From Arthrobacter jinronghuae (lineage in GTDB: Bacteria; Actinomycetota; Actinomycetes; Actinomycetales; Micrococcaceae), in contig NZ_CP104263.1 of NCBI RefSeq assembly GCF_025244825.1, positions 682,001 through 746,000 of the forward strand: a stretch of DNA of 64,000 nt, written 5' to 3'. The notes under the pieces are model-generated. The model saw nothing but the letters and a program-made list of their open reading frames with translations. It had not been told where the DNA came from and did no database searches. Below, one piece after another: positions 1 through 9,617 of the stretch. The number at the start of each line of letters is the position of its first letter. The stretch's first letter is position 1. Made by a program: the position numbers and the translations under genes.

Positions 1-543
1 GCTTTCGTAGACGAGTTGCAGGAGCGCAGCGGCGGGCTGGACCTGCTGGTCAATAATGCAGGCGTGAACATTCCGCGGCCCGCGTTGGAGGTTACCCAGG
101 AGCAGTGGGACACGGTCCTGGACACGAACCTGAAAGGGATCTTCTTCCTCACCCAAGCCGTCGCGAGGCACTGGATTGCAAAGGGGTCTCCCGGCGCCGT
201 CGTCAACGTAGCCTCGCAGGCAGGAATCGTAGCGATCGAGGAGCGGGCCGCATACGGGGCGAGCAAGGCAGCGTTGATCCACCTGACCAAAGTGCTGGCA
301 CTGGAATGGGCTTCCGCCGGTATCCGGGTGAATGCCGTGGCTCCCACGTTTGTGCGAACAGAGTTACTGGAATCAACGCTCAGCCGGCCGGAATGGGCTG
401 CTGAGCTGCTCTCCCGAATTCCAATGGGCCGCTTCGGTGAGCCCGAAGAAATCGCCGGGGCAGTGGCCTTCCTGATGAGTGACGCCGCGTCGCTCATCAC
501 CGGGCACACCCTGCCTATCGACGGCGGCTACACCATCCGCTGA
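1..543 (+). CDS. SDR family oxidoreductase, 5' end outside window
   Basis: The frame is open from base 1, so the N-terminal glycine-rich cofactor loop lies upstream of the window. The visible 180 residues have the NNAG motif at about residues 18-21, a catalytic Ser in the NVAS segment and the YGASK pair that supplies the Tyr and Lys of classical short-chain dehydrogenases. The C-terminus ends in the usual substrate-loop and 'DGGYT' region of ketoacyl-ACP reductase-like SDRs. It should be a cytosolic NAD(P)-dependent alcohol/ketone oxidoreductase; the substrate cannot be read from sequence. A strong hairpin follows the stop, and a second dehydrogenase lies downstream on the same strand, so both may belong to one small catabolic unit. 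Confidence 0.85.
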   Translation, partial: AFVDELQERSGGLDLLVNNAGVNIPRPALEVTQEQWDTVLDTNLKGIFFLTQAVARHWIAKGSPGAVVNVASQAGIVAIEERAAYGASKAALIHLTKVLALEWASAGIRVNAVAPTFVRTELLESTLSRPEWAAELLSRIPMGRFGEPEEIAGAVAFLMSDAASLITGHTLPIDGGYTIR

Positions 544-550
544 CGGCTTC

Positions 551-591
551 CGGGACCGGCCGCACAGGCCGGTCCCGGTTCCGCTCTTTTT
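551..591 (+). terminator. Rho-independent terminator after the SDR gene
   Basis: An 11-base perfect stem (551-561 with 567-577, arms CGGGACCGGCC / GGCCGGTCCCG) closes a 5-base loop. A T-rich run ends at 591. It lies only 16 bases before the next start codon, so it may act as a partial terminator or attenuator between two co-oriented genes. Confidence 0.7.
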
Positions 592-606
592 ATCAGGAGA
601 ACCGAC

Positions 607-1572
607 ATGGGCATTACACAGAGGATCGACGCCGTCGCAGTTGTCGGAGCCGGTTATATGGGCGGCGGCATTGCGCAGGTCATTGCCCTGCACGGCTACC
701 GCGTCACGCTGGGGGACGTCGACGGCGACGCCGCCGAAGCAGCACGGGTCCGCCTTACGGAACAGGCACGGCAGTTCGAGGACCGCGGACTGTTTCCGCC
801 CGGCGCTGCCGAACTTATCGCCGCCAACCTCACCGCAGCACCGAGCGTGGAAAAGGCAGTGGCCGAAGCCGACTACATAGTCGAGGCAGTACCCGAAAAC
901 CCGGCACTAAAGTCGACAATCCTGGCTCGGATTTCGGCGGCGGCCCCGGAGAGCAGCATCATCGGCACCAATACGTCCGCCATACCGATTGCTGAGTTGG
1001 CAGACTCCGTACAGGCACCGGCGCGGCTCCTGGGGGTGCACTGGATGAATCCTGCGCCCTTCATCCCCGGTGTCGAAATCATTCCCGGCCCCGAGACAGC
1101 GGCCGAAGCCGTAGACCTCGCGGAAGAATTTATTACCGGCCTGGGAAAGACTGCGGCCCGGGTCGCTGATACCCCGGGATTCGTTGCCAATCGGCTGCAG
1201 TTCGCGCTGTATAAGGAGGCGCTTCGCCTGGTTGAAGAAGGCGTCGCCACACCCACGCAGATTGACGCCGTAGTCAGCAACAGCTTCGGTTTCCGGTTGG
1301 CGCTTTTCGGTCCTTTCGCCATCGGCGACATGGCCGGCCTGGACGTGTATGAATCCTCCTACCGTTCCTTGGAGAAGGCATACGGCGAGCGGTTAGCTGC
1401 GCCTGACAGCCTTCGCGCCGCCGTCGCGGACGGGAATCTGGGCCTCAAGACCGGCCGTGGATTCCTGGAGATCGACCCGACGGACCGACAGGCGCTTCTC
1501 GCTTACCGCGATACCGCCTACGCCCGTCTTTCAGAGCTGAGAGCCGAGTTGGGGAAGGCCCCGGGCCTGTAA
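607..1572 (+). CDS. 3-hydroxyacyl-CoA dehydrogenase family protein (NAD-binding)
   Basis: This 321-residue protein starts at an ATG preceded by an AGGAG ribosome site at 595-599. It has the Rossmann motif GAGYMGGG at residues 14-21, the TNTSAI segment near 121-126 and the HWMNP segment at 145-149, which carries the catalytic His. The C-terminal helical domain is the normal length for the family. The single-domain, about 320-residue form is shared by 3-hydroxybutyryl-CoA dehydrogenases, lambda-crystallin/L-gulonate 3-dehydrogenases and carnitine dehydrogenases. Which of these applies is not decided here, and the SDR neighbour fits any hydroxy-acid catabolic role. It is followed by a bidirectional hairpin and the convergent peptidase gene. 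Confidence 0.85.
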   Translation: MGITQRIDAVAVVGAGYMGGGIAQVIALHGYRVTLGDVDGDAAEAARVRLTEQARQFEDRGLFPPGAAELIAANLTAAPSVEKAVAEADYIVEAVPENPALKSTILARISAAAPESSIIGTNTSAIPIAELADSVQAPARLLGVHWMNPAPFIPGVEIIPGPETAAEAVDLAEEFITGLGKTAARVADTPGFVANRLQFALYKEALRLVEEGVATPTQIDAVVSNSFGFRLALFGPFAIGDMAGLDVYESSYRSLEKAYGERLAAPDSLRAAVADGNLGLKTGRGFLEIDPTDRQALLAYRDTAYARLSELRAELGKAPGL

Positions 1573-1578
1573 CCAACC

Positions 1579-1627
1579 GGGGATCAATCCCCGGGCGAAG
1601 CCAAAGCGCGCCCCGGGGATTGATCCC
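1579..1627. terminator. Bidirectional hairpin between convergent genes
   Basis: A long inverted repeat pairs 1579-1597 with 1609-1627, with one bulged base and an 11-base loop. It sits exactly between the stop codons of two convergent genes. There is no long T-run on either strand, so factor-independent termination is plausible but not certain. Confidence 0.6.
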
Positions 1628-1634
1628 TTATCAG

Positions 1635-4289
1635 CTAGCCCCCGAACCGGGCAGCCATCTCCTCAGCCGTCAGCTCGGTGCCTGCACCGTTGTAGATGGC
1701 ATTGGTAACCACCGTCCAGGAGGCACGAGGCCACGTACGGAAGGTGATGTGGCCGCCGGCAATGGTCACTTCGCCTTCCCCCACATCGAAGGACGCAATG
1801 TTGGTGGCTCCGTTCAGCGCCTCGGCACCAAGGGCGTAGCCGCTGACCAGCGGGTTGCCTTCGGCCGGATAGCGCGACACCGACGTGCCCTCGCCGGTGA
1901 GGCGGAACGCGGCGTCGTTGTTGAACCAGGTGGGCCAGGCCGCGGGCATGCCCCACGCCGCCGGCTGGGAGGTGTCGTATTCCTGGGCCAGCAGCGCACC
2001 GGGCACGGTAAAGACTTCCCGGTCCGTCGGCGTTACGTTCTCTACCGGCAGTCCCATCGCGGACGCGGCGGTCAAGGACGAGGAGCCCAGTGCCAGGACG
2101 TTCCCGCCCTGGTTGGCGAACTCGGCCAGCCGCTGCGGAGCGTCCGGAACACCGGCAGCCCAGGCGAACTCCTCCGGATACTTCGTGGCGTCCAGACCGA
2201 CGGTCAGCCGCTCGGTGGTGATGCCCGGAGCCAGCACAATAGTGTCGAACTGTTCGGACAGGGTGGCGTAGTCCGCGGCCTCCACCACCTCGTAGTTGGT
2301 GCCGAACTGGTCCATCATCCACATCAGCCAGCCGCCCGGCATGTTGTTCGCGCCCCGGACCAGGCCCACCCGGGTGTTCTCGGCGAGCTGGACCGCGCCG
2401 GTGGCAGGCATGGCCGCGGTGGCGTACACCGGCAGCGCAGTCTCCCGGACGGCCCGGGTCAGCGTTTCCCGTGCCCGGGGCTCTCCGGCGGGAACCATCA
2501 GGGCGCCGGGCGCGAATTCCTGTCCGTCGGCCGTGATCGCGCCGGCGGCCCGGTAGGCGTCCACGCCGGCGTCCTGCAGCGCGTCGATGATCCGGCCCAG
2601 CCCGTAGGACTCGGCACTGAGGATGTAGGCGCCGTCGGCACCGGGTGCACGCGGCATCCGGATCCGCTCCTGCGTGATGGCCTGCACCTGCCGGGTCTCG
2701 GCGTCGAACTCTTCCTGCACCGCTGCCACATCCACGCCCATAAACAGGGCCACGTTGTCGGTGGTTTCGCTGTACGGCAGGATCAGCGGGCAGTCGTCAC
2801 ATTTGCGGGCGCTGTCCGGGTACTCGTCGATGCGCAGCAGTTGATCCACCCAACGGCCCAGCGGCTGCTGGGTGCGCAGGATGTAGGAGCCGGCGTCGAA
2901 CTCCCGGCCCTCCGCAGTGAACGGCGCGGTGGCCTGCTCAATCTCCACCTCGCCGAAGTCGAAGATCCGCATCATGTCGTACACCGCGTACGGATCCCGC
3001 TGGTCGGCGGGCACCACATACGCGTACGGGCCGCCGTCCCAGGTTTCGCTGTTCGCATTGACCCGGTAGAGGTTGTTCAGCAGCCAGGACTGCGGATCGC
3101 CGGCCACTGTGTTCAGCCCGGAGAACGCGGCGGAGGTGGCGTACTGGACGATCTGCTTGAGCGTCCAGGTGTCCGAGTCATACGGCAGGGGAGAGCGCAT
3201 GGTTTTGTCCACCGGCTCCAGCACGCCCTCGCCGGTGTAGGGGTAGGCGAGGTCCCGGACGGAAGCGATCTCGGTGAGGAAGGTCGAGGTGCCGAGGAAG
3301 GTGCCGTACCCGGCGACGTCGGCGTTCCACAGGATGCCGTACGCGTCGTCCGACTTCACGCCCTTGAGCCCTTCGGCCACGAGGTCCCGCTGGGTGAACT
3401 GGCCCAGCGCGTTGGAGGATGAGATGGCAATCGGGTCCACATCGGGGGAGAGCGGTTCGTCGTAGGGCGGGGTCCAGATCCGCGGGCTTTCCGTGCCAGC
3501 CTGGTGCATGTAGTGCTGCACCACCGGCCGGTATTTCTGTTCCAGCGCCACCCGGGTGCGGGATTCCTTCTGGGTGAACATGAACCAGTCACGGTTGTTG
3601 TCGTGCCCCACGTAGCGGTGGTACAGGTCCGGATAGACCCGGTTGTATTCGGTGCCGGCCGTCTCGTTGAAGTAATCCACCACCATCTGCTGGCCGTCCG
3701 GATTGGCGGAGGGCACCACCAGCACCACGAGGTTGTCCAGGATCCGGTTCATCGCCTCCGAATCTTCGGTGGCCAGGCGGTGGACGACGTCGACCAGCGC
3801 CTGGGTGTTCCCGACCTCCGTCGCGTGGATGGACGCTTCGATGTAATAGACCGGGACCGTGGTCCGGGCGAGCTGCCGGGCGTAGGCTTCCGGTTCCATC
3901 CCGGCGCCGGCGGCTTCGGCGGCCATGGCGTCGGGATCGGCCAGCCGTTCATTGACGGCCAGGATCGAATCCAGCCGGGCCAGGTTTTCCTCGCTGCTCA
4001 GGCGCAGGATCGGATATTCGTTGTTGTCCGTGGTCCGGTCCACCACCTCGTACTCCACCTCGGGCGACGAGTCGGCAATGGTTTCGAAGTACTCCGAAAT
4101 GTCGCTGAAGGCCGCCAGCCGGCCTTCGTCACCCATTTCGAAACCGAAGTACTCGGCAGGAGTGGGCAGATCCGGAAGCTTGCTGGCAGGCGCGGTTTCA
4201 ACGCGCGTTCCGGCGGCCGGGGAAATGGTGAGCCCGAGCAGGGCAAAGGAAGTAACAACCGCCGCGGCGGTTCGATGTCGAAGTTGCAT
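1635..4289 (-). CDS. Secreted M14-family zinc carboxypeptidase
   Basis: The chosen ATG at 4289 gives 884 residues beginning with a clear Sec signal peptide (residues about 1-28, ending near SPAAG). A longer frame to 4355 would put 22 hydrophilic residues before it and is not favoured. Zinc-ligand motif IHATE sits at 154-158 (His155, Glu158), NPDG at 196-199, and the third ligand is probably one of the His in QHYMHQ near 259-262. This is the M14 carboxypeptidase pattern. The C-terminal 250 residues resemble the class I glutaminase-like domain seen behind M14 domains in some secreted peptidases. The product probably acts outside the cell on peptides. It is transcribed alone, with a hairpin in the 260-base upstream gap. 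Confidence 0.85.
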   Translation of the reverse strand: MQLRHRTAAAVVTSFALLGLTISPAAGTRVETAPASKLPDLPTPAEYFGFEMGDEGRLAAFSDISEYFETIADSSPEVEYEVVDRTTDNNEYPILRLSSEENLARLDSILAVNERLADPDAMAAEAAGAGMEPEAYARQLARTTVPVYYIEASIHATEVGNTQALVDVVHRLATEDSEAMNRILDNLVVLVVPSANPDGQQMVVDYFNETAGTEYNRVYPDLYHRYVGHDNNRDWFMFTQKESRTRVALEQKYRPVVQHYMHQAGTESPRIWTPPYDEPLSPDVDPIAISSSNALGQFTQRDLVAEGLKGVKSDDAYGILWNADVAGYGTFLGTSTFLTEIASVRDLAYPYTGEGVLEPVDKTMRSPLPYDSDTWTLKQIVQYATSAAFSGLNTVAGDPQSWLLNNLYRVNANSETWDGGPYAYVVPADQRDPYAVYDMMRIFDFGEVEIEQATAPFTAEGREFDAGSYILRTQQPLGRWVDQLLRIDEYPDSARKCDDCPLILPYSETTDNVALFMGVDVAAVQEEFDAETRQVQAITQERIRMPRAPGADGAYILSAESYGLGRIIDALQDAGVDAYRAAGAITADGQEFAPGALMVPAGEPRARETLTRAVRETALPVYATAAMPATGAVQLAENTRVGLVRGANNMPGGWLMWMMDQFGTNYEVVEAADYATLSEQFDTIVLAPGITTERLTVGLDATKYPEEFAWAAGVPDAPQRLAEFANQGGNVLALGSSSLTAASAMGLPVENVTPTDREVFTVPGALLAQEYDTSQPAAWGMPAAWPTWFNNDAAFRLTGEGTSVSRYPAEGNPLVSGYALGAEALNGATNIASFDVGEGEVTIAGGHITFRTWPRASWTVVTNAIYNGAGTELTAEEMAARFGG

Positions 4290-4381
4290 GGAGGATCCCT
4301 CATAAAGAGGCTGCGCCCACCCCCTGGTGCAGCGAGTACCGCTTCGAGTCCGCACCGTGGAGCGTGCGGCGGTGCGGACGA

Positions 4382-4411
4382 CGCCGGCCGGTCACCTTCG
4401 ACCGGCCGGCG
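4382..4411 (-). terminator. GC-rich hairpin in the 4290-4549 gap
   Basis: A perfect 11-base inverted repeat (CGCCGGCCGGT at 4382-4392, complement at 4401-4411, 8-base loop) lies about 140 bases after the stop of the sugar isomerase and about 95 bases before the peptidase start. No T-run follows. It is probably a transcript end for the upstream operon. The rest of the gap holds no gene I can support and must contain the peptidase promoter. Confidence 0.4.
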
Positions 4412-4549
4412 GGGTCCGCGGTGTGCCGCACCCAGTGACGGTGCGGCGGCGCGAGTGTATGGGGGACGGTATGGGTGTGGCGTGGGCGCGTCAACCAAGG
4501 TGGTGGGATCGGTGGGCAGTTGGAGCGGTTTCCCTTGCGTTCCCCGGGC

Positions 4550-5551
4550 CTACCTCGACGAAAAGGCAGCGTCGAACGCCGCAGCGGGCGGATCCATCGC
4601 CAGCGAACGGACGAACGCCAGGGCCTCCGGTGCTCCGACCAGCCGGTCCATTCCGGCGTCCTCCCATTCCACCGAGATGGGGCCGTCGTAGCCGATGCTG
4701 TTGAGCATCCGGAAGGCGTCCTCCCATGGCACGTCGCCGTGGCCGGTGGAGACGAAGTCCCAGCCGCGCCGCGGATCGGCCCAGGGCAGGTGCGAGCCGA
4801 GCCGGCCGTTGCGGCCGTTGGTCATCCGCTTCTTCGTATCCTTGCAGTCCACGTGGTAGATCCGGTCCTGAAAGTCCCAGAGGAAGCTGACCGGATCCAG
4901 GTCCTGCCAGACAAAGTGGCTGGGGTCCCAGTTCAGGCCGAAGGCGGGCCGGTTCCCGATGGCCTCCATCGCCCGGACGGTGGTCCAGTAGTCGTAGGCA
5001 ATCTCGCTGGGATGGACCTCGTGGGCAAAGCGGACGCCCACTTCATCGAAGACGTCGAGGATGGGATTCCACCGGTCGGCAAAGTCCTGATACCCGGCGT
5101 CGATCGCCTCGGCCGAGACCGGCGGGAACATGGCCACGTATTTCCAGATGGACGAACCGGTGAATCCGATCACGGTGTCCACCCCGAGGGCTGCCGCGAG
5201 CCGGGCCGTGTGCTTCATTTCCTCGGCGGCGCGGCGCCGGACGCCCTCTGGATCACCGTTGCCCCAGACCTTATCCGAGACCATGTCGCGGTGCCGCTGA
5301 TCGATCGGATCGTCACAGACCGCCTGCCCCTTGAGGTGGTTGGAAATGGCGAACACCTTCAGGTGGTACTTCTCCAAGATGTCGCGGCGGCTCTGCACGT
5401 ACTCCTCGTCATCCCACCGCCAGGGATCCAGATGGTCGCCCCAGCACGCGATTTCCAACCCGTCGTACCCCCAGCCGGAGGCAAGCCGGGCCACTTCTTC
5501 GAGCGGCAGATCGGCCCACTGGCCGGTAAACAGAGTGACTGGTCGGGACAT
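4550..5551 (-). CDS. Sugar phosphate isomerase/epimerase (AP endonuclease 2-like TIM barrel)
   Basis: A 333-residue TIM-barrel protein of the xylose isomerase-like family. The metal-site pattern is visible: HEVHPSE mid-protein, GLNWDPSHF, and HVDCKD, then WED near the C-terminus, giving the Glu/Asp/His/Glu set of these isomerases. It should interconvert a sugar or inositol derivative in the cytosol. It lies 51 bases after the Gfo/Idh oxidoreductase and downstream of a ribose-type binding protein on the same strand. That pairing of dehydrogenase plus isomerase is common in inositol and rare-sugar catabolism. The substrate is not determined. Confidence 0.85.
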   Translation of the reverse strand: MSRPVTLFTGQWADLPLEEVARLASGWGYDGLEIACWGDHLDPWRWDDEEYVQSRRDILEKYHLKVFAISNHLKGQAVCDDPIDQRHRDMVSDKVWGNGDPEGVRRRAAEEMKHTARLAAALGVDTVIGFTGSSIWKYVAMFPPVSAEAIDAGYQDFADRWNPILDVFDEVGVRFAHEVHPSEIAYDYWTTVRAMEAIGNRPAFGLNWDPSHFVWQDLDPVSFLWDFQDRIYHVDCKDTKKRMTNGRNGRLGSHLPWADPRRGWDFVSTGHGDVPWEDAFRMLNSIGYDGPISVEWEDAGMDRLVGAPEALAFVRSLAMDPPAAAFDAAFSSR

Positions 5552-5602
5552 GGCGGGCTCCTTTGCCTGCGGGGGCGGGGGATGGTGCGGTGGACGGGAC
5601 GG

Positions 5603-6790
5603 TCAGCGCACGGGCAGCCACACGCTGGATTTAGCGGCGCTGCGGGACACGGCGTCGAGGACTTCCTGGACCTGCAGACCGTCAGCGAACGACGGCGCGG
5701 GTGCGGTTCCGGCGGCGATGGCCTCCACGAAGTCCTTCGCCTGGTGCACGAAGCCGTGTTCATAGCCGAGTGAATGGCCGGCCGGCCACCACGCGGAGAC
5801 ATAGGGGTGGTCCGGTTCGGTCACCATGATGCGGGTGAAACCCTGCCGGTCCGGCGGAACCGTGTAATCCATAAAGCCCAGGAAGTTCAGGTCCTCCAGA
5901 TCGAAGCTGATGGCACCTCTGCTGCCGGAGACTTCCAGCCGGAACGCGTTCTTGCGTCCGGTGGCCATTCGGCTGGCTTCGAAGGACCCGAGCACGCCGT
6001 CCTCGAAGCGCCCGAGGAACAGCGCGACGTCGTCGACCGTCACCGGTCCGCGGGTGCCGGCGTCGGCGGGTCCGCCGCCCAGGCCGGTGCCCCGCTGGTC
6101 CGTTTCGGGCACCGGGCGGGTGGGGACCAGGGTGGCGAGGGTGCCGCTGACCTCGGCCAGCGGCACCCCGGTGATGTACTGGGCCAGGTCAATGGCGTGC
6201 GCGCCCAGGTCCCCGAGGGCGCCGGACCCGGCCTCGTCCTGCTGAAGCCGCCAGGTCAGCGGGGAGTCCTCGTCCACCAGCCAGTCCTGCAGGTAGACGG
6301 CCCGCACCTGCCGGACCGTGCCGATCGCCCCGGCGGCCACGAGATTCCGGGCGTGCGTGGTGGCGGGCAGCCGGCGGTAGGTGAAGCCCACCATCGCCCG
6401 GACGCCCCGGGCCTCGGCGCGGGCGGCGGCGTCGGCCATCGCCTGCGCCTCTTCCACCGTGTTGGCGAGCGGCTTTTCGCAGAGCACGTGTTTGCCGGCG
6501 TCGAACGCGGCGATGGCGATCTCGGCATGGGAGGCGCCGGGCGTCACGATGTCCACGACGTCGATGTCCTCCCGGGTGACCGCCTCCCGCCAATCGATGG
6601 CGGACTCGGCCCACCCCCATTTCCGGGCGGCAGCCTGCGTCCGCTCCGCATCCCGGCCCACCAGCAGGTCCATCCGCGGCTGCAGGGGCAGGTCGAAGAA
6701 CCGGGGGGCCACCCGCCAGGCCTGCGAGTGGGCCGCCCCCATAAAGCCGTGGCCCACCAGCGCCACCCTCAGCGGCTTATCGTCCTGCAT
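5603..6790 (-). CDS. Gfo/Idh/MocA family oxidoreductase
   Basis: A 395-residue NAD(P)-dependent sugar dehydrogenase. The Rossmann loop VALVGHGFMG is at residues 9-18, the family EKP motif (in CEKPLAN) is in the first half, and the DLGAHAIDL segment carries the catalytic His-x2-Asp. Length is normal for the family. It lies between the binding protein gene upstream and the isomerase downstream on the same strand, so the three are probably co-transcribed. The likely role is oxidation of the sugar or polyol imported by the divergent ABC transporter, before isomerisation. Confidence 0.88.
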   Translation of the reverse strand: MQDDKPLRVALVGHGFMGAAHSQAWRVAPRFFDLPLQPRMDLLVGRDAERTQAAARKWGWAESAIDWREAVTREDIDVVDIVTPGASHAEIAIAAFDAGKHVLCEKPLANTVEEAQAMADAAARAEARGVRAMVGFTYRRLPATTHARNLVAAGAIGTVRQVRAVYLQDWLVDEDSPLTWRLQQDEAGSGALGDLGAHAIDLAQYITGVPLAEVSGTLATLVPTRPVPETDQRGTGLGGGPADAGTRGPVTVDDVALFLGRFEDGVLGSFEASRMATGRKNAFRLEVSGSRGAISFDLEDLNFLGFMDYTVPPDRQGFTRIMVTEPDHPYVSAWWPAGHSLGYEHGFVHQAKDFVEAIAAGTAPAPSFADGLQVQEVLDAVSRSAAKSSVWLPVR

Positions 6791-6870
6791 GTTCTCTCCT
6801 TAGTGCTTTGCTGCTGTTTTGAGCGGGTGCCCGGGCGCCCCGTCGGGCGGGCCTGTGAAAGACCGCCCGG

Positions 6871-7911
6871 TCAGGACTCGAAGGCGGTAGGCAGGTATTC
6901 GTCGACGTTTTCGCTGGTGACCACCGGGGCGTTGAGCACCACGCGGTTGGGCACCTCGATCTCGACCAGGTCGCTCATGGCCTTGTCCTGCGCCAGCAGC
7001 CGGGCGAGCCGGATGCCGTCCGCGGCCTGGGTATGCGGATAGATGATGGTGGCCTGCAGGACGCTGTCCCCGGACTCGATTTCCCGCATGGCATTTGCGG
7101 AGCCGGCGCCGCCCACCATGATGAACTCGTCGCGTCCGGCAGCGTCGATGGCGGCCAGGACACCGATGCCCTGATCGTCGTCGTGGTTCCACAGTGCGTC
7201 GATTTCCGGTGCGGCGGCGAGCAGCTGGGACGCTGCGGCCTCGCCGCCCTGGACGGTGAAGTCCGCGGACACCCGGTTGGTGACCTCGAGCCCGCAGCCG
7301 GCGAGGGCGTCCTTGAAGCCTTCGCTGCGGTCCTGGGTGAGCGGCAGGGCGTCGATGCCGGCAATCTCGGCCACCACGGCGTCGGGCTGGTCGCCCACCT
7401 GTTCGCAGATGTAGGTACCGGCGCTGACGCCCATGCCGTAGTTGTCGCCGAGGACGGTGGCCCGCGCGGCGAAGGGGCTGGAGAACTCGCGGTCCACGTT
7501 AATCACGGGGATGCCCGCCTCCATGGCGCGGATGGCGACGTCGGTGAGTGCGGCACCGTCGGTGGGCAGCAGGACAATGGCGTCCACCTGGTCATTGATG
7601 AACTGCTCCACTTGGCTGATCTGCAGGTTCGCGTCATTGGTTCCTTCGGCCACCCGCAGGTCGATGTCCGGGTACTTCTCGGCTTCGGCGGTGGCTGCGG
7701 AGTTGATGGCGCCCAGCCAGCCGTGGTCCGCGGCCGGTCCGGAGAACCCGATGACGACGGTCTCGCCCTCGGACTGGTTGCCTTCCACGGAGTTGTTGGT
7801 CGGTTCGGCATTGGTGTCCTCGCCTGCAGTGCAGCCGGTGAGGGCAAGCCCGCCGGCGGCGAAGAAGGCCGCTGCGGTGATGATCTTCCCGCGCATGCGT
7901 GGTGCGTGCAT
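6871..7911 (-). CDS. Sugar ABC transporter substrate-binding lipoprotein (ribose type)
   Basis: The start at 7911 has an AGGAG site 6-7 bases upstream; an open frame runs 57 codons further but crosses the promoter region and looks non-coding. The 346-residue product has a lipoprotein signal with the lipobox LTGC around residue 24, then a periplasmic-binding-protein-like fold of the RbsB/LacI type (INVDREF, IDALWNHDDDQGIGVLAAID segments). It should be tethered outside the membrane, delivering a sugar to the RbsA/RbsC-type pair encoded on the opposite strand. It heads an operon with the oxidoreductase and isomerase. Confidence 0.9.
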   Translation of the reverse strand: MHAPRMRGKIITAAAFFAAGGLALTGCTAGEDTNAEPTNNSVEGNQSEGETVVIGFSGPAADHGWLGAINSAATAEAEKYPDIDLRVAEGTNDANLQISQVEQFINDQVDAIVLLPTDGAALTDVAIRAMEAGIPVINVDREFSSPFAARATVLGDNYGMGVSAGTYICEQVGDQPDAVVAEIAGIDALPLTQDRSEGFKDALAGCGLEVTNRVSADFTVQGGEAAASQLLAAAPEIDALWNHDDDQGIGVLAAIDAAGRDEFIMVGGAGSANAMREIESGDSVLQATIIYPHTQAADGIRLARLLAQDKAMSDLVEIEVPNRVVLNAPVVTSENVDEYLPTAFES

Positions 7912-8072
7912 GGTTCTCTCCTCTGTAAGTGGGGCGCTGAGGCGAGTCCGCACCCCATCGGAACCAGTCAGCGCACTGCACATCGTCGTGACATGCGTCA
8001 CAGTAACAGAAGTCCGACGATAAAGCGCCAACATACTACTGATGATCGACATAAGTGTGTAAGCTCCGTGCC
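7912..8072. promoter_or_regulatory. Divergent control region of the sugar ABC module
   Basis: This 161-base gap separates the binding-protein operon (leftward) from the ATPase/permease/ROK operon (rightward) and must hold both promoters. It contains the inverted repeat GTGAC-ATGC-GTCAC at 7988-8001, a reasonable operator candidate for the ROK regulator encoded 2.7 kb away. The operator assignment is inference. Confidence 0.55.
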
Positions 8073-9617
8073 ATGACAGCATCGGGAGCCCCCGCCGCCC
8101 CTCCTCAGCCGGTACAGCGGCCGCTGCTTGAGGTGCGCAACCTGAGCAAGAGTTTCGCCGGCGTCCGGGCGCTGCGCGGCGTCGAACTGGACGTCCTTCC
8201 CGGCGAAGTGCACTGCGTCCTGGGCCAGAACGGCGCCGGGAAATCCACTCTGATCAAGGCCCTGTCCGGGGTATACGTACCGGACGGCGGGGAGATCCGC
8301 TGGAACGGGGAACCGGTGGAACTGGCTAGGCCGGCCGACGCCCTGGCACTGGGCATTGCCACCATGTATCAGGAGCTGGACGTGGTGGACGGACTGAGCG
8401 TCACCGAGAACATCTTCCTGGGCCACGAAGACGCCCGCGGGGGAGTGCTCCGGATCCGGGACGGGCGCCGTCGGACCCGGGAGCTGCTGGCGCTGCTGGG
8501 GCACGACGACCTGTCACCGTCCGCGGAAGTGGGCAGCCTGTCCGCCGCCGGGAAGCAGATTGTCAGCTTGGCCCGGGCCCTGTCCCGCAACGCCCGGCTG
8601 ATCATCATGGATGAGCCCAGCGCCATTCTGGACTCCGGCGAGGTGGCGAACCTGTTCCGGGTGATCCGGGAGCTCACCGGCCAGGGCATCGCGGTTGTCT
8701 ACATCTCGCATCGGCTGGAGGAGATCCGGCAGATCGGCAACCGGATCTCGGTGATCAAGGACGGTTACAGCACCGCATCCTCCCTTCCGGTTGTCGAGAC
8801 GTCCCGCGCCGACCTGGTCCGGCTGATGACCGGCCGGGACGTAGCCAACGTGTTCCCGCCGCGGAAGCCGCCGTCGTCGGACGCTCCGGTGGCGCTTCAG
8901 GTGGAGGGGCTAGGGCTGGCTGGCTCCTTCAGGGACGTGAGCTTCACGGTCCGGGCCGGGGAAATCTTCGGCCTGGCCGGACTGGTCGGATCCGGCCGTT
9001 CGGAAATCCTGGAGACCGTTTACGGTGCCCGGCGCGCGACGTCGGGCACCGTCACTGTGGAGGGCAGGACGCTGCGGCCCGGCTCGGTGCGGGCCGCGGT
9101 GAACGCCGGGCTCGGCCTTTCCCCGGAGGAGCGCAAGAGCCAGGGGCTGCTGCTGGAGGAGCCCATTTACCGCAACGTCACCCTCTCCACCTTCGCCCGG
9201 TTCGCCCGGCACGGCTGGCTGAACGAACGCGCCGAGAAGGCCGCCGCCCGCAAGCAGGCCGAGGCGCTGCAGCTCAGTCCGCCCGATCCGGACCGGGCGG
9301 CCCGCACCCTCTCCGGCGGCAACCAGCAGAAGGTGCTGCTGGCCCGCTGGCTGATCCACGGCACCCGGGTGCTGCTGCTGGACGAGCCGACCCGCGGCGT
9401 CGACGTCGGCGCCAAGACCGAGATTTACGCGCTGATCCGCAGCCTCGCGGCTCAGGGCGTGGCGATTGTGGTGGTGTCCAGCGAGATCGAGGAAGTGATC
9501 GGCCTGGCGGACCGGATCCTGGTGCTCGACGCCGGACGCGTCCTCGCCACCGGCAACGCAGACGAAATGGACGAGCACGCCGTGCTTGACCTGGTGCTGA
9601 AAGGAAGTGCGCAGTGA
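8073..9617 (+). CDS. Sugar ABC transporter ATP-binding protein (RbsA type, two ATPase domains)
   Basis: The ATG at 8073 gives 514 residues; an upstream GTG would add only six. The first ATPase domain has Walker A GQNGAGKST and a weak signature (LSAAGKQ). The second has a degenerate P-loop (GLVGSGRSE), a good signature LSGGNQQ and Walker B LLLDEPTRG. That asymmetry is normal for RbsA/MglA/XylG-type ATPases, where the two halves form the active pair. It energises import through the permease encoded by the next gene, which overlaps it by four bases (GTGA), indicating translational coupling. Confidence 0.92.
   Translation: MTASGAPAAPPQPVQRPLLEVRNLSKSFAGVRALRGVELDVLPGEVHCVLGQNGAGKSTLIKALSGVYVPDGGEIRWNGEPVELARPADALALGIATMYQELDVVDGLSVTENIFLGHEDARGGVLRIRDGRRRTRELLALLGHDDLSPSAEVGSLSAAGKQIVSLARALSRNARLIIMDEPSAILDSGEVANLFRVIRELTGQGIAVVYISHRLEEIRQIGNRISVIKDGYSTASSLPVVETSRADLVRLMTGRDVANVFPPRKPPSSDAPVALQVEGLGLAGSFRDVSFTVRAGEIFGLAGLVGSGRSEILETVYGARRATSGTVTVEGRTLRPGSVRAAVNAGLGLSPEERKSQGLLLEEPIYRNVTLSTFARFARHGWLNERAEKAAARKQAEALQLSPPDPDRAARTLSGGNQQKVLLARWLIHGTRVLLLDEPTRGVDVGAKTEIYALIRSLAAQGVAIVVVSSEIEEVIGLADRILVLDAGRVLATGNADEMDEHAVLDLVLKGSAQ

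Noticed and set aside
1620..3422. 600-codon plus-strand open frame opposite the M14 peptidase
   Set aside because: It is the antisense of a gene with signal peptide and zinc motifs; its translation is Gly/Arg/His-rich with no domain, a typical high-GC shadow.
5774..7042. 422-codon plus-strand frame opposite the Gfo/Idh gene
   Set aside because: Antisense shadow, Gly/Arg/Pro-rich, no ribosome site and no recognised motif.
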